In this document: one piece after another, positions 59,749-64,000 of the stretch
How the letters are laid out: each line of letters opens with the position of its first letter
Numbering within the stretch: the first letter of the stretch is position 1
DNA from: Algivirga pacifica
Lineage (GTDB): Bacteria; Bacteroidota; Bacteroidia; Cytophagales; Flammeovirgaceae
Reading direction: 5' to 3'
Assembly (NCBI RefSeq): GCF_039543525.1
Contig: NZ_BAABJX010000024.1
Location: 1 to 64,000 of the forward strand
Length of the DNA: 64,000 nt
Translations under genes and position numbers: made by a program
The notes under the pieces: generated by a model
The model's input: the letters and a program-made list of their open reading frames with translations, nothing else
Told to the model about the DNA's origin: nothing
Databases searched by the model: none

Positions 59749-60378
59749 CTAATAGTATTGGTATTTTCTTCTTTTCCCTCGTTTATACTCATACCATTGC
59801 CCTATAGGCTCATCATGATCATAATGCCCTTCGTACTGTAACTGTCCCTTAGGAGTATAGAATCTCCATAATCCTTGTCTTTTCCCTTCAAAAAACTTTC
59901 CCTCTTGTTCGGGTGTACCTTTTTCAGTCGCGAAGTACCAAGAACCGTGTGGCACACCATGTTGGTAGTGCCCTTTTTTTTCTATACTTCCATTAGCATA
60001 ATAAAATATCCATTCTCCTTCATAGACTCCCTGTACATAGCGCCCTTTTTTGTGTAAACGACCATTGGAATGGTAGTAAATAGCTTCTCCATGCAATAGG
60101 TCATTTTGCCAGTATTCTATACTCTTAAGCTGTTGATTGGGATAATAGTAACGAACTTCTCCATGCAATTGATCATTCTTATAGGGCAGTTGTGCATTAA
60201 TTTCTCCACTCGGGTAAAAATATTGCCATGTACCAATTTGCTTAGTCTCTACCAGAAGTCCTTTGGCTTTCAGCTCTCCCGCTTCATAATAAATATAGGT
60301 ACTGTCCTGTGCCGATAGCCCCAATGAACTTAATAGAAAGAAAAATAGAACAATGATAGATGTTGAGAAGATCTGCAT
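59749..60378 (-). CDS. Secreted MORN-repeat (YwqK-like) protein
   Basis: A 209-residue protein with a signal peptide (ending LGLSAQD) and about seven MORN_2-type repeats of roughly 23 residues. Each has a GEx-YYxxGxLxxxxxY pattern: GELKAKGLLVETKQIGTWQYF, GEVRYYYPNQQLKSIEYW, GEAIYYHSNGRLHKKGRY, GEWIFYYANGSIEKKGHY, GSWYFATEKGTPEQEGKF, GLWRFYTPKGQLQYEGHY, GQWYEYKRGKRR. Such proteins are often annotated as YwqK-family antitoxins, but the signal peptide and absence of a toxin gene argue against that role. The start codon lies six bases after an 18-copy CGGTTAT tandem array, so expression could vary with copy number. Confidence 0.82.
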   Translation of the reverse strand: MQIFSTSIIVLFFFLLSSLGLSAQDSTYIYYEAGELKAKGLLVETKQIGTWQYFYPSGEINAQLPYKNDQLHGEVRYYYPNQQLKSIEYWQNDLLHGEAIYYHSNGRLHKKGRYVQGVYEGEWIFYYANGSIEKKGHYQHGVPHGSWYFATEKGTPEQEGKFFEGKRQGLWRFYTPKGQLQYEGHYDHDEPIGQWYEYKRGKRRKYQYY

Positions 60379-60384
60379 AGAAGG

Positions 60385-60509
60385 CGGTTATCGGTTATCG
60401 GTTATCGGTTATCGGTTATCGGTTATCGGTTATCGGTTATCGGTTATCGGTTATCGGTTATCGGTTATCGGTTATCGGTTATCGGTTATCGGTTATCGGT
60501 TATCGGTTA
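60385..60509. repeat. CGGTTAT tandem array, 17.9 perfect copies
   Basis: Seventeen perfect copies of the 7-bp unit CGGTTAT (60385-60503) and a partial copy. It ends six bases before the MORN gene start codon. The same word in inverted orientation is found at 60572-60597, next to the serine dehydratase stop. Confidence 0.97.
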
Positions 60510-60571
60510 AGAAAGTTATTTACCCCTAAATGACCTACAATACCCTAAGGGCATTTTTTCAATATTTTTTT

Positions 60572-60597
60572 AAACGATAAGCAATAACCGATAAACC
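60572..60597. repeat. Inverted partner of the CGGTTAT array
   Basis: AACGATAAGCAATAACCGAT and following ATAAACC are reverse-complement forms of the heptamer family; together with 60385-60509 they form an arm-centre-arm arrangement downstream of the serine dehydratase gene. Confidence 0.65.
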
Positions 60598-60604
60598 AAC
60601 AAGA

Positions 60605-61519
60605 CTACTCATAGTCCTCATCAGAGTCTTCAATAATATCTATATCAGAAATCAGTACTTTTTTAGCGATAGCTTGTCCTGTAAGCGTTGCCGCTAATCC
60701 GCCCATTGCGGTTTCTTTATAACGATCTTCCATACTGGCACCTACCTCAGCCATAGCATCTACGCATTCATCTACTGGAATAACGCCTCCTACACCTGCC
60801 AAAGCAATCTGTGCAGAAGAGTTGGCAATGGCTGCCGCACTAGCATTACGCACAACGCAAGGTACCTCTACCAAGCCTGCAACAGGATCACAAACCAAGC
60901 CAAGCATACATTGAATAGTAATGGCTACTGCATTAAATATCTGTTCAATACTTCCCCCTAAACAATAAACAATAGCCGCAGAGGACATGGCTGCAGCCGT
61001 ACCGGTCTCCGCCTGACATCCACCAACAGCACCAGCTATTCCTGATTTCTTTTCCATGATCAAAGCCACTCCCGCAGCAACCAACATACTCTCTGTCATC
61101 GTACGGTCATCAATTCCATGAAGTTCTTGTAAAGTGACCAATACTCCCGGCATAATTCCTGAAGCTCCTGCCGTAGGTGCTGCCACCACCCTGCCCATAC
61201 AAGAATTTACCTCCTTAGCTGCCAATGCACGGCTAATCAATTTCTGGAACTCAGGAGACAGTACGGTTATATTACTATTGTATACTTTCTTTCCGCCATT
61301 ATTGATCATCCCTGAACGAGAGCTCATATCTTGTGTCAATCCGGTTTGAACGGCTTCTTTCATGATCTCATAAGCATGCAACAGTTGATGAAAAATTTCA
61401 TCCTCCGTACGGTTGCGCTCACTCATTTCATAAGTGACAACAGGTTGGAAAATAGGAATCTGCTGCTGTTCACAGCATTGTACCCACTCCTGAAACGATT
61501 CAAATAAGATGTTACTCAT
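60605..61519 (-). CDS. sdaAA: L-serine dehydratase, iron-sulfur-dependent, alpha subunit
   Basis: Converts L-serine to pyruvate and ammonia using a labile [4Fe-4S] cluster. The ATG at 61519 (MSNILFESFQEWVQ) gives 304 residues, the usual size of the separate alpha chain; the longer frame adds 19 residues of no family pattern. The core is intact: RSGMINNGG, VVAAPTAGASGIMPGVL, GIAGAVGGCQAETGTAAAMS, LGLVCDPVAGLVEVPCVVRN, with the cluster Cys residues in the last two. The beta (regulatory) domain is neither fused nor adjacent, so it must be elsewhere or absent. Confidence 0.92.
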   Translation of the reverse strand: MSNILFESFQEWVQCCEQQQIPIFQPVVTYEMSERNRTEDEIFHQLLHAYEIMKEAVQTGLTQDMSSRSGMINNGGKKVYNSNITVLSPEFQKLISRALAAKEVNSCMGRVVAAPTAGASGIMPGVLVTLQELHGIDDRTMTESMLVAAGVALIMEKKSGIAGAVGGCQAETGTAAAMSSAAIVYCLGGSIEQIFNAVAITIQCMLGLVCDPVAGLVEVPCVVRNASAAAIANSSAQIALAGVGGVIPVDECVDAMAEVGASMEDRYKETAMGGLAATLTGQAIAKKVLISDIDIIEDSDEDYE

Positions 61520-61777
61520 ACTGGTTAGTAGTTCAAGTTTCCCTAGCGATGTGTTGGCACAGGGAAAACCTATCAATTTTTGATTAGTCTATTTGTGTTT
61601 ACCTACCATAAGACGACTGTCGCTATGGTTGTTATATGTGTTTTGTACTTGAATGGCAATATAGATAATTCTTTTAATCCAATTTACATTCTAGTCAAAA
61701 GCTTATTGGCCAATTGATTATCTTAACAATAGCTGTAAACTCAACTGTAGGCGATCACGTGGGAAGCTTCAGACGAA

Positions 61778-61803
61778 GGGCGACCACATGGGTTCGCCCC
61801 TAC
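61778..61803. repeat. REP-like hairpin with CTAC
   Basis: GGGCGA-accacatgggt-TCGCCC followed by CTAC. It belongs to the type with an internal ACCACA and a GTAG on the complementary strand. Confidence 0.82.
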
Positions 61804-61839
61804 CTTTTACCTTTTACCTTTTACCTTTTACCTTTTTTT
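61801..61839. repeat. TTTTACC tandem array upstream of nuoA
   Basis: Five copies of the 7-bp word ACCTTTT and a T-run, directly before the -7 element of nuoA. The same word, in inverted pairs, is at 50741-50975. Confidence 0.85.
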
Positions 61840-61844
61840 ATCCT

Positions 61845-61852
61845 TATCTTTG
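61845..61852 (+). promoter_or_regulatory. -7 element (TATCTTTG) of nuoA
   Basis: TAnnTTTG match 80 bp before the start. The expected -33 position falls in the TTTTACC array, so array length could affect the promoter. Confidence 0.5.
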
Positions 61853-61931
61853 GGTAATGCTATTTTTTGAGAAGATAAACCAATTAATAGCCTTTGTAGT
61901 TGGTACTTAGATTAATAAGAATATATACCTT

Positions 61932-62387
61932 ATGCTAACAGACTTCGCATTTTTATTATTGTTCCTTTTAGGTGGAGCAGGGTTTGTACTGATGACCTTT
62001 ACGGTATCCAGACTACTGCGCCCGGATCGTCCCAATGAAGAAAAAGTCACAACCTACGAAAGTGGAGAAGACCCTATCGGCAGTGCTTGGGGACGTTTCA
62101 ATATTCGTTTTTATGTGATTGCCTTGGTATTTCTACTCTTTGAAGTAGAGATCGCTTTTCTTTTCCCATGGGCTACTGTTTTTGGACAAGAAAAATTAAT
62201 CGAGGAGACAAATGGTCTTTGGGGCTGGTTTGCCTTGGCTGAGGTTTTCATCTTTGTCCTAATTCTAATTTTAGGACTCGCCTATGTATGGAAGAAAGGC
62301 TTTTTGGACTGGGTCAAGCCAGAACAGAAGCAATCGGACTATCAATCCAAAATTCCTGCTTCGGCTTATAAGAAGTTTATGGAATAG
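61932..62387 (+). CDS. nuoA: NADH-quinone oxidoreductase subunit A
   Basis: NuoA (NdhC), 151 residues, a membrane subunit of respiratory complex I close to the quinone site. Three helices are seen (about 4-24, 58-82 and 98-120). The conserved loop is present: RPNEEKVTTYESGEDPIGSA, then WGRFNIRFYVIALVFLLFEVEIAFLFPWA with the invariant ESG and FEVE. Normally nuoB follows at once; here the next gene, 120 bp on, encodes an unrelated lipoprotein, so nuoA is separate from the rest of the nuo genes, at least on this side. Confidence 0.93.
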   Translation: MLTDFAFLLLFLLGGAGFVLMTFTVSRLLRPDRPNEEKVTTYESGEDPIGSAWGRFNIRFYVIALVFLLFEVEIAFLFPWATVFGQEKLIEETNGLWGWFALAEVFIFVLILILGLAYVWKKGFLDWVKPEQKQSDYQSKIPASAYKKFME

Positions 62388-62430
62388 TCATTGGACGATC
62401 ATAAAAGGCTTCTACGTGACTTAAAATAGT

Positions 62431-62496
62431 GGATGACCACAAGAATCATCCCTACCTTAATTTTAAATGACGGACGACCACAAGGGGCGTCCCTAC
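62431..62496. repeat. Two REP-like hairpins with CTAC
   Basis: GGATGA-ccacaagaa-TCATCC-CTAC (62431-62455) and GGACG-accacaagggg-CGTCC-CTAC (62472-62496), in the same orientation, between nuoA and the next gene. They fall in what would be an extended N-terminus of that gene, which shows that this extension is not coding. Confidence 0.85.
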
Positions 62497-62510
62497 CTTA
62501 TACCTCCACC

Positions 62511-63905
62511 ATGCTTCGTTCATTTTTTATTCTATTGTCTGTCATCGTCCTAAGCTGGGCTTGTACTCCTCAAAACGAACTGGTTTCGGGGGATGAAGAC
62601 TTGCGTTTGAGCTTTTCTCAGGACACCGTTTTTTTTGACACCCTCTTTACCTCTTTACCGAGTACTACCCAACGTTTTAGGATCATCAACCCTAATGAAG
62701 GGGCCGTCAATATTGACCGTATCAGTCTTTCTGAAAACTCAGGAGTGTTCTCTATGATCATACACGGAAAAGAGGGGAATACTTTGGAGGATATTTATCT
62801 TAGAGGAGGAGATAGTCTTATGGTATTAGTAGAAGCCCGCATTTCTGCTTCCGAGGAAACCTTACCTTTTGTGATAGAGGAACAAGTCGTGGTGGAAGCC
62901 AATGGGCACAACAATACCTTATGGTTGCAAGCATGGGGACAAAATGCTTATTTCCACCGTATGGGTGAACGAATTTCATCAGCCGAAATATGGGCAGCAG
63001 ACCGCCCACATGTAGTGATGGACTCCTTATTTATTGAAGAGACCGGAGCGTTGACTATAGAAAAAGGAAGCAAGATCTACTTCAACAATGATGCTTATAT
63101 GCTCATTAGAGGCTCCTTAAATGTGGAGGGTACACCACAAGACACGGTGACGTTTCAGCACATCAGAAGAGAAGAAGATTATGATACGATTGCTGGACAA
63201 TGGCTAGGACTTTACTTTACACCTTCCAGTAAGAATAATCGTATCAGTGGAGCCTACATCAAAAATGCTTACGATGGGGTCTATGTATGGTCCGATGAAA
63301 TCCCTGAGACTCCTGCTATGATTATTGAGAATACCACCATAGAGAATATGGCCTCCTCAGGAGTGTTTTTAGCAGGCACTTATGCTAAGATTCATAATAG
63401 CATTATCAACAACTGTATCGGTTATGTACTAGCTTGTGCCTCTGGAGGGAAATATGAACTGATTCACAATACTATCGCCAACTATAATCACAGCTTTAGA
63501 ATTGAGCAGCCTACCGTAGGATTTTCTAGTGCTTTTGTTCCCGGACGACAAGAAGATCCTTCTGTACGCTTAGATGATCTCTCCGTAAAGATGGAGAATA
63601 ATATTATATGGGGTGATTTTGAAGAGATGATTATCCTAATTGAGGCTACCGATTACGGCTTCGATTTTGACGTCAATAACAATATCCTGCGTACTTCTGC
63701 AGACAATATTTTTGGAACAGAAAACTTTTATGAGTCTGACCCCGGATTTTATTACCTCCCCTTTGAACAGCAATTCTTCCTGGCGGAAGATGCTTTTGCT
63801 AGAGATAAGGGACTTCCTACTGAATTAACAACAGACCGCAGCGGAGAAGTAAGGGATAAAAAGCCTGATTTAGGTGCTTTGGAGTGGCGAATGCTGGAGG
63901 AGTAA
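62511..63905 (+). CDS. Lipoprotein with right-handed parallel beta-helix
   Basis: A 464-residue predicted lipoprotein. The ATG at 62511 gives MLRSFFILLSVIVLSWAC with lipobox Cys18; an earlier frame start at 62433 would translate REP-like repeats. The N-terminal 160 residues (LSFSQDTVFFDTLFTSLPST, INPNEGAVNIDRISLSEN) are Ig-like. A run of Asn- and Ile-rich turns follows (IYFNNDAYMLIRGSLNVEG, NRISGAYIKNAYDGVYV, IIENTTIENMASSGVFL, IHNSIINNCIGYVLA), the mark of a beta-helix. Similar Bacteroidota proteins are annotated only as 'choice-of-anchor/beta-helix'. No catalytic residues are evident. It is followed by a micro-hairpin repeat at the window edge. Confidence 0.8.
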   Translation: MLRSFFILLSVIVLSWACTPQNELVSGDEDLRLSFSQDTVFFDTLFTSLPSTTQRFRIINPNEGAVNIDRISLSENSGVFSMIIHGKEGNTLEDIYLRGGDSLMVLVEARISASEETLPFVIEEQVVVEANGHNNTLWLQAWGQNAYFHRMGERISSAEIWAADRPHVVMDSLFIEETGALTIEKGSKIYFNNDAYMLIRGSLNVEGTPQDTVTFQHIRREEDYDTIAGQWLGLYFTPSSKNNRISGAYIKNAYDGVYVWSDEIPETPAMIIENTTIENMASSGVFLAGTYAKIHNSIINNCIGYVLACASGGKYELIHNTIANYNHSFRIEQPTVGFSSAFVPGRQEDPSVRLDDLSVKMENNIIWGDFEEMIILIEATDYGFDFDVNNNILRTSADNIFGTENFYESDPGFYYLPFEQQFFLAEDAFARDKGLPTELTTDRSGEVRDKKPDLGALEWRMLEE

Positions 63906-63911
63906 ATTGCT

Positions 63912-64000
63912 TTGTTCATGATGTTTAGTTGAGGTGGTGTAATATATATCCAAAACAACTAAACATTATGAACGAGCGAAGCTCAATTAAACATTATGAA
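63912..64000. repeat. TTTAGTTGA / micro-hairpin repeat at the right edge
   Basis: GTTCATGATGTTTAGTTGAG, a short centre, then CAACTAAACATTATGAAC, GAGC-gaa-GCTC (63974-63984) and AATTAAACATTATGAA at the window end. It is the same family as 27066-27235, 32508-32618 and 36603-36778. Confidence 0.85.

Larger units (their letters stand above)
61520..61844. other. Divergent intergenic region between sdaAA and nuoA
   Basis: Holds a REP-like hairpin (61778-61803) and a TTTTACC heptamer array (61801-61839). The rest shows no coding frame. Confidence 0.5.

Noticed and set aside
59749..60378. MORN protein as the antitoxin of a toxin-antitoxin pair
   Set aside because: It has a signal peptide and no toxin-like gene beside it.
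60385..60509. CGGTTAT array as a CRISPR, telomere-like or coding repeat
   Set aside because: No spacers; a 7-bp unit shifts frame each copy and contains stops on the minus strand, the strand of the downstream gene.
62433..62510. N-terminal extension of the beta-helix lipoprotein
   Set aside because: It is made of two REP-like hairpins and precedes a clear lipoprotein signal.

Overview
The window looks like chromosomal DNA of a Bacteroidota bacterium, most likely a marine Cytophagales-type organism. Four observations support this: promoters of the Bacteroidota form TTG-N19-21-TAnnTTTG before several genes; few Shine-Dalgarno sequences; AT-rich base composition (about 40% GC by eye); and lineage-typical genes (S46 dipeptidyl peptidase, FucP-type sugar MFS permease, RND pump of unusual length, AccD without its zinc ribbon, DUF6787). 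It is mostly ordinary core genome. I see no prophage, complete insertion sequence, CRISPR array or recognised defence island.

Layout. At the left edge there is a leftward promoter that resembles a Bacteroidota rRNA promoter. From 0.4 to 11.4 kb: ApbE flavinyltransferase, a large SF1 helicase, gatC, an acyltransferase, uvrA and a pentapeptide-like membrane protein. From 11.6 to 19.0 kb: a leftward tetR-tolC-MFP-RND efflux operon with a well-formed promoter, probable operators, and a MITE in its 5' leader. From 19.4 to 25.5 kb: a lipoprotein PPIase, lpdA, a CBM20-esterase lipoprotein, four identical tRNA-Ser(UGA) genes, and a BrkB-family protein with a thioesterase. From 25.7 to 38.4 kb: NhaD, NfuA-like protein, KirBac channel, GH31, RodA, AccD, class II aldolase and a TPR protein. 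From 38.6 to 52.3 kb: S46 peptidase, PaaE-like reductase, a leftward exonuclease/DUF6787/caspase-like cluster, peroxiredoxin, TPR protein, an epimerase, the NAD(P)HX repair enzyme and a FucP-like permease. From 52.7 to 63.9 kb: TatA, GatA, a LysM lytic transglycosylase, TyrS, a DMT transporter with a possible Tyr-rich attenuator leader, a MORN-repeat protein, L-serine dehydratase, an isolated nuoA and a beta-helix lipoprotein.

The most unusual content lies between genes. Many gene 3' ends, especially convergent ones, carry structured repeats. One class is palindromes whose arms are tandem 7-bp words. A second is arrays of GTTGA/TTTAGTTGA words separated by tiny hairpins, mostly with a TTC or GAA loop, whose stem sequences differ from copy to copy but always pair. 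A third is REP-like hairpins followed by CTAC. There are also two MITE copies with shared termini and 3-bp TNA target duplications, a 320-bp nested palindrome, and an 18-copy CGGTTAT tandem array six bases before a start codon. The covarying micro-hairpin family is the best candidate here for something undescribed.

CDS starts were moved downstream of the longest reading frame where a signal peptide, a promoter position or the usual family length required it; each case is stated.
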